Part shown: positions 1 through 8,951 of the stretch, one piece after another
Position numbering within the stretch: the stretch's first letter is position 1
Layout: each line of letters starts with the position of its first letter
Source of the DNA: Terrimonas ginsenosidimutans
GTDB taxonomy: Bacteria; Bacteroidota; Bacteroidia; Chitinophagales; Chitinophagaceae
Assembly: GCF_022012415.1 (NCBI RefSeq)
Contig: NZ_JAKLTR010000002.1
Span: forward strand, 496,001-560,000
Direction of reading: 5' to 3'
Length of the DNA: 64,000 nt
Notes under the pieces: generated by a model
Database searches by the model: none
Seen by the model: the letters and a program-made list of their open reading frames with translations, nothing else
What the model was told of the DNA's origin: nothing
Program-made: the position numbers and the translations under genes

Positions 1-821
1 TTGAATCCCAGCTCTGCAGAAACCTGGCTGATGGACTTGCTCAGGTCAAAGATCTTTTCCTTAGCAACATCTATGATCCTGGATTGGATATATTCCTGCG
101 CGGTCTTGCCGGTTTCTTTTTTTACGAGGTCACCAAAGTAGTTTGAAGAAAGATTCAGTTCGCCGGCGCAATACGCCACAGAGGGTAGTCCCAGCGTTTG
201 GGCCTTGTCAGCTTTGAAATAAGCGTTCAGTAAGTTTTCAAAGCGCTCCAGTATCCCATGATTAACATTTTCGCGCGTGATGAACTGGCGGTCATAAAAC
301 CGTTGTGCATAGTTTAGGAAGAGCTCTATGTTTGAAGCGATCAGTTTCCGGCTGTGTTTATCTATCGCGTGTTCCAGTTCGTACTGGATCTTTGAAAAGG
401 AATCCAGTACAAGTTTTCTTTCGCGTTCAGAAATGTGAAGCGCTTCATTGGCTGAGTAAGAAAAGAAGGAATAATTCTGTATTGTTTTTCCGAGAGGCGT
501 GCCATGAATAAGATCGGCATGGAATACAAGGGCGTGTCCTTTGGGCTGATAGATCTCACCATTACTATTCAGTCCGGCCACCTGGCCCGGTGCAAGAAAC
601 ACCAACGTGCCTTCCTGGTAGTCATACAGATTTTTCCCATAGGTCAGGTCTCCGCACTTCACATCTTTCAAAAAGATCGTATAAAAACCGAAATACATTT
701 TTGAACCTGAACGGGGATCGGCCTTGGAAAGATCCACCACACTGACCAGCGGGTGCAGTGTCTCATTCTTATTGAATAAGTTGTAGTCGGTTACGGTCTC
801 GAAACGCCTCATATTATCCAT
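1..821 (-). CDS. AraC-family transcriptional regulator, C-terminus cut by window edge
   Basis: Reading leftward from the ATG at 819-821, the frame stays open to the window edge (273 codons). It starts MDNMRRFETVTDYNLFNKNE and has an N-terminal cupin-like sensing half (HPLVSVVDL, then a GTLVFLAPGQ segment). A C-terminal helix-turn-helix begins near residue 225 (LNLSSNYFGDLVKKETGKTA) and is cut at the helix reading VSAELGF. Such proteins bind DNA as effector-responsive activators. It looks paralogous to the complete 303-aa AraC protein at 48378-49289, sharing the HPLVSV start and the RFYDRQFITR/RFYERQFITR segment. A second ATG three codons in is also possible. Its target is unknown; the upstream neighbour moaA is divergent. 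Confidence 0.85.
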   Translation of the reverse strand, partial: MDNMRRFETVTDYNLFNKNETLHPLVSVVDLSKADPRSGSKMYFGFYTIFLKDVKCGDLTYGKNLYDYQEGTLVFLAPGQVAGLNSNGEIYQPKGHALVFHADLIHGTPLGKTIQNYSFFSYSANEALHISERERKLVLDSFSKIQYELEHAIDKHSRKLIASNIELFLNYAQRFYDRQFITRENVNHGILERFENLLNAYFKADKAQTLGLPSVAYCAGELNLSSNYFGDLVKKETGKTAQEYIQSRIIDVAKEKIFDLSKSISQVSAELGF

Positions 822-1016
822 GACATCTGCGATTTAATGACCGAATTTAGTGTTTTTATCCCCTGCGGCGGGTTCCCAAAGCCAGGATCAGGAATTTTGG
901 CAGTAAATACCGCAATATGTATAAGCCGGGGGCGAAATATTTACGGCAACTTTAGTGATTATCAGGACAGGCAGCAGTAAATCATTCAATTCCGCACTAT
1001 TATCCGCACCTAAAAC

Positions 1017-2000
1017 ATGATTGTTGACACTTACGATAGAGCGCACACTTACTTAAGGATCTCCCTTACGGATCTTTGCAATTTGCGTTGCGCATACTGT
1101 ATGCCCGAAGAACACTATCATTTTATGCCGGTGGCCCACCTGATGCAGCCAGCGGAGATTGAAACAATTGCGAAAACATTTGTATCACTAGGCGTAAACA
1201 AGATCCGGCTAACGGGTGGTGAGCCGCTGGCACGCTGCGATTTTAATGCGATCCTGAATAGATTATCGCCACTCCCGGTTGAATTGAGCCTGACCACTAA
1301 CGCCACATTGCTGCATCGTGAACTGGACAACATTCAAGCCGCTGGTATCAATAGTTTAAATATCAGCCTCGATACGTTATGCCGTGAAAAGTTCCGTGAA
1401 CTTACACACAGGGATCTGTTTGATCAGACCTTCCGGAATATCCATCTTGCTATTGAACGCCGGTTCAATGTTAAGATAAACATGGTAGTGATGAAAGGTG
1501 TAAATGAAAACGAGATCCTGGATTTCATCAAATGGACAAAAGAGCAACCTGTTGAGATCAGGCTGATTGAATTCATGCCCTTTGCAGGCAACCGGTGGAA
1601 AGGCGCGCAGGTATTTTCGCGAAAAGAAATGCTTGACCTCATCAGCGCCACTTATGAGATAGAGCAATTACCCGTTGCAGAGCATTCGACAAGTTCTGTC
1701 TTTCATATTCCGGAACATGCCGGAAATTTCGGCGTGATCAGTACCATGAGCGAACCGTTTTGTGCAGGATGCAATCGCATGCGGCTGACAGCAGACGGGA
1801 AAATGAAAAATTGCTTGTTCTCGAAAGACGAAACTGATCTGCTGTCTGCGCTAAGAAATGGCTTACCATTGGAACCGTTGATCAGGAATAATATTCTTGC
1901 GAAAGCAGCAAAACTCGGCGGTCAGTTCGGAAACAGTCCGATAGATGAATTAAAAGGAGATGAGCTGATCAATCGCAGCATGATCAGCATTGGCGGGTAG
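1017..2000 (+). CDS. moaA: GTP 3',8-cyclase MoaA
   Basis: This radical SAM enzyme catalyses the first step of molybdenum cofactor synthesis, GTP to 3',8-cyclo-7,8-dihydro-GTP, in the cytoplasm. The SAM-cluster cysteines fit CxxxCxxC at residues 21, 25 and 28 (CNLRCAYC), followed by the GGEPL motif at 67-71. The second, C-terminal 4Fe-4S cluster is supplied by C249, C252 and C266 (CAGCNRMRL...KNC). The protein ends in the two glycines conserved in MoaA, and 327 aa is normal for the family. No other Moco biosynthesis gene is adjacent, but a molybdoenzyme operon starts 320 bp downstream and a second molybdoenzyme lies at 14620-16290, so the local context fits the function. Confidence 0.95.
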   Translation: MIVDTYDRAHTYLRISLTDLCNLRCAYCMPEEHYHFMPVAHLMQPAEIETIAKTFVSLGVNKIRLTGGEPLARCDFNAILNRLSPLPVELSLTTNATLLHRELDNIQAAGINSLNISLDTLCREKFRELTHRDLFDQTFRNIHLAIERRFNVKINMVVMKGVNENEILDFIKWTKEQPVEIRLIEFMPFAGNRWKGAQVFSRKEMLDLISATYEIEQLPVAEHSTSSVFHIPEHAGNFGVISTMSEPFCAGCNRMRLTADGKMKNCLFSKDETDLLSALRNGLPLEPLIRNNILAKAAKLGGQFGNSPIDELKGDELINRSMISIGG

Positions 2001-2106
2001 AATCCGAGGCAATCAGTAATAATGGTAGAAAATCCTGTAATTCGTATAGCTGATCAATTCGGTTGAAAGAAGAAATTTGGATCAGTAACCAATCTGTACA
2101 TCCGCG

Positions 2107-2165
2107 CCCTGATCAGGGGAGATCTGCGTGGACCTGCTTGCCGGAAGCAGGCTGGCTGGTCCTGA
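2107..2165 (+). promoter_or_regulatory. Cluster of hairpins in the leader of the molybdoenzyme operon
   Basis: In the 321-bp gap between moaA and the oxidoreductase gene there are three structured elements in 60 bp. The first is a perfect 12-bp palindrome CCCTGATCAGGG (2107-2118). The second is a hairpin CCTGCTT/AAGCAGG (2133-2139 with 2145-2151, 5-nt loop). The third is an overlapping alternative stem GGACC/GGTCC (2130-2134 with 2158-2162). No U-run follows, so it is not an obvious intrinsic terminator. Mutually exclusive stems are typical of regulatory leaders, but no known riboswitch consensus was recognised. The rest of the gap shows nothing clear. Confidence 0.3.
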
Positions 2166-2321
2166 AAAGGTTGTTTTCTTTCAGATGAAGCCTGATCCTG
2201 ATGAATCGTGTGTACATATTTTATTGTAACTTTTGATCAGAAAAGGATAACAGCTAAATTGGTGCAAGACAATTACGGGCAATAACATCACATACAAACC
2301 TTATAATTCAACACAGTCAAT

Positions 2322-4583
2322 ATGGAAAAGGGCAATTCAACTAATAGCAGGCGGGCGTTTCTCAGATCTTCCGCATTGCTTGGCGGAGGTCTGATGATCC
2401 ATTTCAGCGGACTGACGAGATTCAGCCCTGCTGAAAAACTCGGAAACATTGATCTTCCCGAGCAATGGAATGAGATAAACGGTTATGTCAAAATAACGGC
2501 CGACAATCTCATCAAGATCATTTGTCCTAATCCGGAATTCGGGCAGAATGTAATGACCTCGCTTCCGATGATCGTAGCGGAAGAGTTGGATGTTGACTGG
2601 AAGAAAGTGATCGTAGAAATGGGCCCGCACGACAATGTGAAGCTGGGCCCGCAATTTACCGGGGGAAGTAATTCGGTGAGGATGTACTGGAGGCCGCTTC
2701 GCCAGGCAGGAGCCGCAGCACGTCATATGTTGAAAGAAGCAGCCGCACAAACATGGGGTGTACCGGTGGAAGAAATCACTACCAAAGCAGGAATGCTCTT
2801 TCATGAAAAATCGGGAAAATCTGCCAAATATGGTGATGTTGCCTCAAAAGCAGCAACTGTGCCGGTTCCGAAAGACATCAAGCTGAAAGACGTAAAGAGC
2901 TTCAATGTAGTGAGGCATTCGCAGAAGAACGTTGAAGGAGAGAAGATCGTAACGGGTAAACCATTGTTTGGTCTTGATTATACACACGAAGGAATGCTGA
3001 TCGCGATGATCGAACATCCTCCGGCGATCGGTATGAAGCTAAAATCATTTGATGCTTCCAAAACCCTGCAAATGCCGGGCGTGAAAGATGTGTTCACATT
3101 GAAATTGTTTGAAGATGGATTTGAACAGGGAGGATTTGATACAAGAACATTCAATGACCTGCTGGTAGTGGTGGGTAAGTCGACCTGGGAAGTAATGAAT
3201 GCCCGGAAAAAACTGGTGGTGGAATGGACAGCCGCCGGTGATACCAAAGATTATGCAGGAGGCCGGAATGGAAAAACAGAAAGAATTGTGCCGGGAGAGC
3301 TGGAAAACACCGACAGGCAATACCAGAAGATGCGCGAATTCGCTGATAAGCCTGCGCAACAGTTAAGAAAAGATGGCGACCCGGAGACGGCGTTTAAAAA
3401 TGCAGCACAAATCATCGAACGGACTTATACTGCACCCTTTCTTGCGCACAACTGCATGGAGCCGATGAATTTCTTTGCCCATGTAACAGACGAAAAAGCT
3501 TTACTCGTAGGGCCGCTCCAGGCACCGGGCTGGACGGAACCAACGCTGGTAAAACTGCTCAATCTTCCCGCCGATAAGATCGAGATCCAGATGACCCGGA
3601 TGGGAGGAGGTTTTGGCCGCAGAGCTTACGGACATTACCTGATGGAAGCAGCACTGATCTCAAAAAAAGTGAAAGCGCCGATCAAGCTCATGTACACGCG
3701 GGAGGATGATATGACCTATGGCGTATATCGCCCGATGTATACTGCTACTTACCGCGCGGCGCTCGATGCCAATAAGAACCTGATCGCCTTTCATGTAAAA
3801 GGCGGCGGCATTCCGGAACATCCCATTCATGCCAACAGATTTCCTGCCGGAGCTGTAGATAATTATTTAGCAGAAGGTTGGCAGATCCCTTCCAATATTA
3901 CGACCGGTGCATTCCGCGCACCACGTTCCAACTTCAATGCAGCCGCAGAACAATCTTTTTTGGACGAAGTAGCTGAAGCAATGGGTAAAGACCCGATCGA
4001 ATTCCGGCTCGAATTGCTGAAGCGGGCAAAAGAAACGCCTGTGGGTAAGAACAATGAGTATGATGCTGACCGGTATGCCGGTGTACTGAAGCTGATCAGG
4101 GACAAATCAGGATGGAACAAACCTGAAAATAAAAAGTATAACCGTGGAGTGGCTGCCTATTTCTGTCATAGTTCTTATGCAGCGCATGTGGTGGATATGG
4201 TGATGAAAGACGGACAACCTTATGTTGAAAGAGTGTTCAGTGCAATGGACTGTGGCATCGTAGTGAATCCTGATGCAGCTACCAATATGGTGCAGGGAGC
4301 TGTTGTGGATGGTATTGGTAATGCTTTTTATGGAGGATTGATCCACAAAGATGGTGTTGCCCAGCAAAACAACTTCAATAAATACCGCATCATCAGAATT
4401 AACGAAGCACCCAAAAAGATCGACGTGAGTTTTGTGCAAAATGATATTGATCCTACCGGGTTGGGCGAGCCTCCGTTTCCCCCGGTGTTTGGGGCAGTAG
4501 CCAATGCGTTGTACAAAACATTGGGGAACCGTTTATATCAGCAACCATTTGCTGTTCCTGTAACCGATAAACGCGCTTTTTAA
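2322..4583 (+). CDS. Molybdopterin-binding subunit of an isoquinoline 1-oxidoreductase-type (xanthine oxidase family) dehydrogenase
   Basis: Large Moco subunit of an aldehyde/N-heterocycle hydroxylase of the xanthine dehydrogenase family. The N-terminus carries a twin-arginine signal (SRRAFLRSS, residues 9-17, followed by a short hydrophobic stretch), so the folded enzyme is exported. The fold reads as the IorB type: two molybdopterin-binding halves, with glycine-rich segments such as [12 protein letters not shown] near residue 430 and the late [18 protein letters not shown] segment near the C-terminus, where this family has its catalytic Glu. Its 753 aa suit single-chain IorB proteins. It is followed after 29 bp by the 2Fe-2S subunit and then by a diheme cytochrome. 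The substrate cannot be told from sequence. Confidence 0.9.
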   Translation: MEKGNSTNSRRAFLRSSALLGGGLMIHFSGLTRFSPAEKLGNIDLPEQWNEINGYVKITADNLIKIICPNPEFGQNVMTSLPMIVAEELDVDWKKVIVEMGPHDNVKLGPQFTGGSNSVRMYWRPLRQAGAAARHMLKEAAAQTWGVPVEEITTKAGMLFHEKSGKSAKYGDVASKAATVPVPKDIKLKDVKSFNVVRHSQKNVEGEKIVTGKPLFGLDYTHEGMLIAMIEHPPAIGMKLKSFDASKTLQMPGVKDVFTLKLFEDGFEQGGFDTRTFNDLLVVVGKSTWEVMNARKKLVVEWTAAGDTKDYAGGRNGKTERIVPGELENTDRQYQKMREFADKPAQQLRKDGDPETAFKNAAQIIERTYTAPFLAHNCMEPMNFFAHVTDEKALLVGPLQAPGWTEPTLVKLLNLPADKIEIQMTRMGGGFGRRAYGHYLMEAALISKKVKAPIKLMYTREDDMTYGVYRPMYTATYRAALDANKNLIAFHVKGGGIPEHPIHANRFPAGAVDNYLAEGWQIPSNITTGAFRAPRSNFNAAAEQSFLDEVAEAMGKDPIEFRLELLKRAKETPVGKNNEYDADRYAGVLKLIRDKSGWNKPENKKYNRGVAAYFCHSSYAAHVVDMVMKDGQPYVERVFSAMDCGIVVNPDAATNMVQGAVVDGIGNAFYGGLIHKDGVAQQNNFNKYRIIRINEAPKKIDVSFVQNDIDPTGLGEPPFPPVFGAVANALYKTLGNRLYQQPFAVPVTDKRAF

Positions 4584-4612
4584 TCTCATCTTTCATCACT
4601 TATATTTTTACT

Positions 4613-5077
4613 ATGATCAAGCTGACAATAAATAAGAAAGAGCATAATGTAGATGTTGATCCGGATACACCATTACTGTGGGTGTTGAGAGATACGCTCA
4701 ACCTGGTAGGAACGAAGTATGGCTGTGGTGTGGCCCAATGCGGGGCATGCGTAGTGCATCTTAATGGCGAAGCTGTTCGCTCCTGCGTAACAAAAGTAAG
4801 CCGGGCGGAAGGGAAGAAAGTGGTTACTATCGAAGGTCTATCCGAAACGCACACGCATCCGCTGCAAAAGGCGTGGCTGGATCTTGACGTGTCTCAATGC
4901 GGGTATTGCCAGGCAGGGCAGATAATGTCTGCCGCAGTATTGCTTAAGGAAAATAAAAATCCAACTGACCAGGATATTGATGACGCCATGGCTGGTAATA
5001 TCTGCCGTTGCGGAACTTATTTGCGGATCCGCGAAGCGATCCATGCTGCCGCCAAAATACAGCGGCAGGATGCATAG
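4613..5077 (+). CDS. (2Fe-2S)-binding subunit of the same oxidoreductase (IorA type)
   Basis: Small electron-transfer subunit of 154 aa with two 2Fe-2S clusters. An N-terminal plant-ferredoxin-type cluster is bound by the cysteines in [20 protein letters not shown] and the following RSC. A C-terminal all-helical cluster uses CGYCQAGQ and CRCGTY. It has no signal peptide, so it would be carried across the membrane with the TAT-targeted large subunit, as known for this family. It lies 29 bp behind the large subunit gene and 49 bp before the cytochrome gene, so the three are almost certainly one operon. It passes electrons from the molybdenum centre toward the diheme protein. Confidence 0.93.
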   Translation: MIKLTINKKEHNVDVDPDTPLLWVLRDTLNLVGTKYGCGVAQCGACVVHLNGEAVRSCVTKVSRAEGKKVVTIEGLSETHTHPLQKAWLDLDVSQCGYCQAGQIMSAAVLLKENKNPTDQDIDDAMAGNICRCGTYLRIREAIHAAAKIQRQDA

Positions 5078-5126
5078 TCCCGACTATTCATTCTGATACT
5101 AATGATCCACATAAACTACTACGTAA

Positions 5127-5792
5127 GTGAAAAAACGATATATACTTCCCGTCAGGACAATGGCCATCTTGCTGCTTCTTTCATCACTGATCATTTTTAT
5201 GAATTTCCGATTCAAAAGTGAATCCCTGATCAGGAACTCCGTTGTGGGGCAGGCTCATACGGAATTCTTGAAAACGGAACTCAATGCTAAGGATAGTGTA
5301 GCGTCAGTTAAAGCTTTCGCTGAGGTGTATAAGGTATTAATGAGTCCGCGGTGTATGAACTGCCATCCTTCGGGGGATGTCCCTTTGCAGGGAGATGACA
5401 GCCATTTGCATGCAATGCTGCCGAAGCGCGGTAAGGATGGAAAAGGTCTTTACGCTATGAAATGCACTAATTGTCACCAGCCAACAAATATCGAAGGTCT
5501 GAATAAACCGCCTGGTCATCCCGACTGGCACTTACCTCCCGCAAATATGAAAATGGTTTTTGAGGGACGTACACCGAACCAACTGGCAAAGCAGTTGGTA
5601 AATCCGAGGACGAATGGGAACAAATCAATGCAACAATTGATAGAGCATGCAGATGATGGTCTCGTCAAAGCGGGTTGGAACCCGGGTGAGGGGAGAACGC
5701 TGCCGCCCTTAAGCCATGAAGAATTTAAAAAGGTCTGGATCACCTGGATCAAGACTGGTGCATATGCCCCGCCACCAATGAAAGCGAAATAA
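5127..5792 (+). CDS. Membrane-anchored diheme c-type cytochrome, oxidoreductase electron acceptor
   Basis: A 221-aa protein with one N-terminal membrane anchor (about residues 12-27) and two haem-c attachment motifs, CMNCH (76-80) and CTNCH (113-117), giving a diheme periplasmic domain. It is often annotated as an isoquinoline 1-oxidoreductase subunit in Bacteroidota. Its place as third gene of the molybdoenzyme operon suggests it takes electrons from the 2Fe-2S subunit and passes them to the respiratory chain; that is an inference from context. The frame opens with GTG at 5127. An ATG at 5160 would shorten the anchor's basic flank, so GTG is preferred. Cytochrome c maturation genes are not in the window. 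Confidence 0.82.
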   Translation: MKKRYILPVRTMAILLLLSSLIIFMNFRFKSESLIRNSVVGQAHTEFLKTELNAKDSVASVKAFAEVYKVLMSPRCMNCHPSGDVPLQGDDSHLHAMLPKRGKDGKGLYAMKCTNCHQPTNIEGLNKPPGHPDWHLPPANMKMVFEGRTPNQLAKQLVNPRTNGNKSMQQLIEHADDGLVKAGWNPGEGRTLPPLSHEEFKKVWITWIKTGAYAPPPMKAK

Positions 5793-5872
5793 TAAACACT
5801 GCTATTCCTGCCGGCATAGTGGCAATTTGAGCACCATAGCCGGATCATTAATTAAGATTTAATGGAATAATC

Positions 5873-5903
5873 TTGCAACTGTCACGCCCAGCGGGTAGTT
5901 TTG
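5873..5903 (+). promoter_or_regulatory. Bacteroidota-type promoter for the thioredoxin/sensor kinase pair
   Basis: A TTG at 5873-5875 and TAGTTTTG at 5896-5903, separated by 20 bp, match the Bacteroidota housekeeping promoter pattern (TTG about -33, TAnnTTTG about -7). Initiation would fall near 5909, leaving a leader of about 75 nt before the ATG at 5986. This also argues against the longer upstream frame that opens at 5914. Consensus match only. Confidence 0.5.
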
Positions 5904-5985
5904 CGACCTGCATTTGACCGAAAGTGATTATTCTGTCGTATGTTTGCGATGCAGACCATCCAATATTCCATTAATCGACACCACC

Positions 5986-6624
5986 ATGAACCAACCATCC
6001 CGGCAACGGCCTGGAAGTAACCTGTTGAGGAAACTTCTTTTGGCGATGATCTTAGGGATCAGTCTTTCCGGCATCTCCTGGCTTTTCTGGACGCATGAGC
6101 TGAAATATCAGTTACCTACTGCGGTTCCGTCAAACTACCAACAAGTACAGCCAGGATCAAGTTTAGCGATCTCATTACCTTTTGACATGAACGGCGAGAA
6201 GCCTGTCTTTCTCCATTTTTTTAACCCGGACTGCCCCTGTTCAAAGTTCAACATCAGGCATTTCAAGGAACTGGTCGCCACTTATGGTAACGCGCTCGAT
6301 TTCGCCATTGTGGCAATGAATCCCGATCAACGTTACTCAGTGGCTGATATACAGGACAGGTTCGACCTCAAACTGCCAGTTTCTTTCGATACAACCCTTG
6401 CCACTACCTGCGGGGTATACTCCACGCCGCAGGCAGTGATCATCGAACAGAATAAATTATTCTTCCGGGGTAATTATAATAAAAGCCGTTACTGCACAGA
6501 TCCGGAAACGAATTATGCGCAGATGGCCATTGATTCGCTGCTGCTTCATAAAAACAATCTTCCATTCGGTCCGTTGGCTTTTAAGGCTTATGGCTGTGAA
6601 CTTCCGACATGCAACAAACAATAA
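5986..6624 (+). CDS. Membrane-anchored thioredoxin-fold protein with a CPC motif
   Basis: From the ATG at 5986 the product is 212 aa. It has a basic start, one membrane helix (LLLAMILGISLSGISWLFW, about residues 16-34) and an extracytoplasmic thioredoxin/AhpC-TSA-like domain. The expected active-site position reads FFNPDCPCSKFN: a CPC followed by S instead of a CxxC pair, so a disulfide-exchange role is uncertain. Other cysteines lie in ATTCGVYSTPQ (the TPQ mimics the cis-Pro loop), SRYCTD and the tail CELPTC. The frame can be extended upstream to 5914, but that puts 24 residues in front of the anchor. Its 3' end overlaps the kinase gene by 16 nt, implying translational coupling. It may be a redox-sensing or repair partner of the kinase; this is inference. 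Confidence 0.72.
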   Translation: MNQPSRQRPGSNLLRKLLLAMILGISLSGISWLFWTHELKYQLPTAVPSNYQQVQPGSSLAISLPFDMNGEKPVFLHFFNPDCPCSKFNIRHFKELVATYGNALDFAIVAMNPDQRYSVADIQDRFDLKLPVSFDTTLATTCGVYSTPQAVIIEQNKLFFRGNYNKSRYCTDPETNYAQMAIDSLLLHKNNLPFGPLAFKAYGCELPTCNKQ

Positions 6625-8345
6625 TCACAGAAGAAAGATCTGATCAGCGGAACGCAGAATCGCAGCATCTTCAGAACATTTTACTGCAGTACCGGAAATC
6701 ATCCGACAAAACAATTCATTATTTTCTGGCGGCTTATTTCTTATTCGGACTCTGCCTTGCGTTCTTTTATGACACATGGCTGATCGCGACGGGCATCGGT
6801 GGCTTAGCGTTGCTTGCCTTCTATTCCACACGGCTTTTGCTGCCAAACTCCAATGCTTACCAGTATGTGCTGAGTGTTGTATTGGGTATATTCATGGCGC
6901 AATTCATCTACCAGATGCATGGCATGTTCGAAATGCACTTTGTAGCCTTTATCAGCAGTGCAGTACTGATCATTTACCAGAACTGGCGGCTGCAGATCCC
7001 TCTCACGATCGTTGTGATCGCCCACCATGCCTTATTCGGCTATCTGCAGTTCTCCGGTGCCAGCGATGTTTATTTTACGTCAATGCCTTATATGGATGTT
7101 GAAACATTTGTGATCCATATCCTGTTGGCAGGTATCGTCTTTTTTATCGGTGGTTTATGGGCATACCGGCTCAATAAATATAAAATTGCCAGTATCGGAC
7201 AAACTTTTCAACTGGGCCTCCTGCTGGAAAAAGAGAAGCACAATGAAGAGCAGAGAAGATCGCAGGAGCGAATTGCGAAATCGGAAGCTAACCTTCGTGG
7301 CGTTTTCAACAATACTGATGTTGGGTTCATTCTGATGGATCTTGAATACAGGTTGATCTCTTTCAACGGAATTGCCAGCACCTTCTCCAATCATATCATG
7401 GGACACCCACTCGTAGCAGGTGGCAGCTACCTGGATCATGTGCCGGAAAATAGGAAAGAAATGATCAGCTCTTCACTGAAGCGGGTGCTGAACAGGGAAG
7501 TACTGCAATATGAAATTGATTACCCCGGTCTCAGGAATGCAGGACAACTCTGGCTGCACATCAGCATGCACCCTGTCACGGATGACCGGCAGAACCTGAT
7601 CGGCATCAGTGTTTCTCTCAGCAATATCTCACAGATCAAGCGGCATGAACAACAACTGGCTTCTGAAAAAGCAAAGAAACAGATTGAGATCACGGAAGCA
7701 GTTTTTATTGCGCAGGAAAAAGAACGTTCGGAACTAGGAAGGGAGCTTCACGATAACGTAAACCAGCTACTAGCCGCAGCCACTCTTTATACACAAACTG
7801 CCAGGAGGACTGATGCCGAGAGGGACGAGCTATTAAAGACCTCGGAAACCTACACGAAAAAAGCAGTCGAAGAGATCAGGAAACTCTCCAAACACCTTGT
7901 CACACCCAGGCTTAATGATTTTGGCCTGATCAATTCAATACGGGGAATTGCAGAAGATCTGATGTTAGTACATGAATTGCGGATCAACATCTCCAGCTTT
8001 AATTTCGAAGAAACTCATTATGATGAGAAATTCAAGTTGAACATTCTTCGTATTGTGCAGGAGCAGATCAATAATACGTTGAAATATGCGCAGGCGGAAA
8101 ACATCGATATCCATTTTTCCGTCCATGATGATCATCTTCTTATTACAACATCAGATGACGGCGTTGGATTCAGTATGACACAGCGTACAAAAGGAGTGGG
8201 GCTCACCAATATGATCAGCAGAACGGAGCTTTACAGGGGTGAGATCACCTTTGACGCCGCACCCGACCAGGGTTGTTTTATTGCTATTCGTTTTCCATTG
8301 GCTGAACTGGGTCAGGACACAGACCGGGAAGCGCTCGTGGCCTGA
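6609..8345 (+). CDS. Sensor histidine kinase: six-helix membrane input, PAS, HisKA_3, HATPase
   Basis: A 578-aa kinase. Residues 36-185 form about six membrane helices containing YQMHGMFEMHFVAFIS and LIIYQNWR, a pattern also seen in membrane input regions of some chemotaxis receptors and GGDEF proteins. A short coiled linker (200-228) leads to a PAS domain (about 228-345). The dimerisation/phospho-acceptor segment GRELHDNVNQ has H381, of HisKA_3 type, and the HATPase domain shows NNTLKYAQ and DDGVGFS. HisKA_3 kinases normally phosphorylate LuxR/NarL regulators, but none follows here; the nearest is at 12599-13234 next to another kinase. The start overlaps the thioredoxin-fold gene by 16 nt, so both are probably made together. 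Confidence 0.9.
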   Translation: MQQTIITEERSDQRNAESQHLQNILLQYRKSSDKTIHYFLAAYFLFGLCLAFFYDTWLIATGIGGLALLAFYSTRLLLPNSNAYQYVLSVVLGIFMAQFIYQMHGMFEMHFVAFISSAVLIIYQNWRLQIPLTIVVIAHHALFGYLQFSGASDVYFTSMPYMDVETFVIHILLAGIVFFIGGLWAYRLNKYKIASIGQTFQLGLLLEKEKHNEEQRRSQERIAKSEANLRGVFNNTDVGFILMDLEYRLISFNGIASTFSNHIMGHPLVAGGSYLDHVPENRKEMISSSLKRVLNREVLQYEIDYPGLRNAGQLWLHISMHPVTDDRQNLIGISVSLSNISQIKRHEQQLASEKAKKQIEITEAVFIAQEKERSELGRELHDNVNQLLAAATLYTQTARRTDAERDELLKTSETYTKKAVEEIRKLSKHLVTPRLNDFGLINSIRGIAEDLMLVHELRINISSFNFEETHYDEKFKLNILRIVQEQINNTLKYAQAENIDIHFSVHDDHLLITTSDDGVGFSMTQRTKGVGLTNMISRTELYRGEITFDAAPDQGCFIAIRFPLAELGQDTDREALVA

Positions 8346-8584
8346 CCGCGTCAGTCGGGTCAAACCTCCACCTTCGGATGGAATGAAAAAACTATCAGGC
8401 TATTTCTACACACGCTGTTCAACTGTCCCGATAAATCCACACACCCTGAAATACCTTCCCGGAAGATATCCGGGTATTCCCGTAGTTATCACAAGTAATT
8501 ACGATGGTTTATCCATCTTATTATTTATCAGGCATCATGGTACATAGTTTGATTAATACTCAGTCCAACAATCAATCTTAAACT

Positions 8585-8767
8585 ATGAACCCAAATTCCA
8601 ATACTGTTACGACAACAATTACAACGCTTAGCATTGTGCGTAAAGAGAACCAGGCGATGAAAGTTGTTCCTACCAGTCTTGAAAACATCGAAAAGAACTC
8701 CGTCAAACAAACGACAATGATCTCTTCAAAAGGATATATCCGTGTGCCGAAACACGATTATCTATAA
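8585..8767 (+). CDS. Small protein of unknown function (60 aa)
   Basis: A 60-residue frame (start MNPNSNTVTTTITTLSIVRK) rich in Thr, Ser, Asn and Lys, with no membrane segment and no recognised domain. It is supported by its position: an otherwise empty 600-bp gap, an AUG start, and a strong hairpin terminator 25 bp after the stop codon. Short Thr/Asn-rich leaders of this kind can be precursor peptides, but no modification or export gene is adjacent. Function unknown; a non-coding RNA ending in the same terminator is the main alternative. Confidence 0.5.
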   Translation: MNPNSNTVTTTITTLSIVRKENQAMKVVPTSLENIEKNSVKQTTMISSKGYIRVPKHDYL

Positions 8768-8792
8768 ATATCTATCAGCAATCAGCAACCGA

Positions 8793-8821
8793 AGCGGAGA
8801 GGAGGATCCTCCCGCTTTTTT
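8793..8821 (+). terminator. Rho-independent terminator after the 60-aa gene
   Basis: AGCGG pairs with CCGCT and GAGG with CCTC around a 5-nt loop (one bulged A), followed directly by six T. Confidence 0.8.
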
Positions 8822-8837
8822 CTGCCTGAAACAGATC

Positions 8838-8938
8838 AAAGTAAAAAGGCAAAGTAGAAAGTAAAACTAAACTCCGGGCATTGAATACTCTTTGCTTACC
8901 AGGGTCGATTTTTATTTTCTACTTTGCCTTTTTACTTT
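8838..8938. repeat. 29-bp inverted repeat, one mismatch
   Basis: Left arm 8838-8866 and right arm 8910-8938 are reverse complements over 29 bp except for one position, with 43 bp between them. The arms contain the core AAAGTAAAAAGGC / GCCTTTTTACTTT. It separates the rightward small gene from the leftward CinA-like gene, so it could act as a bidirectional terminator. The same AAAGTAAAAAG core recurs in the hairpin after dnaK (61265-61302). Confidence 0.7.
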
Positions 8939-8951
8939 TTTTTCCGATAGG

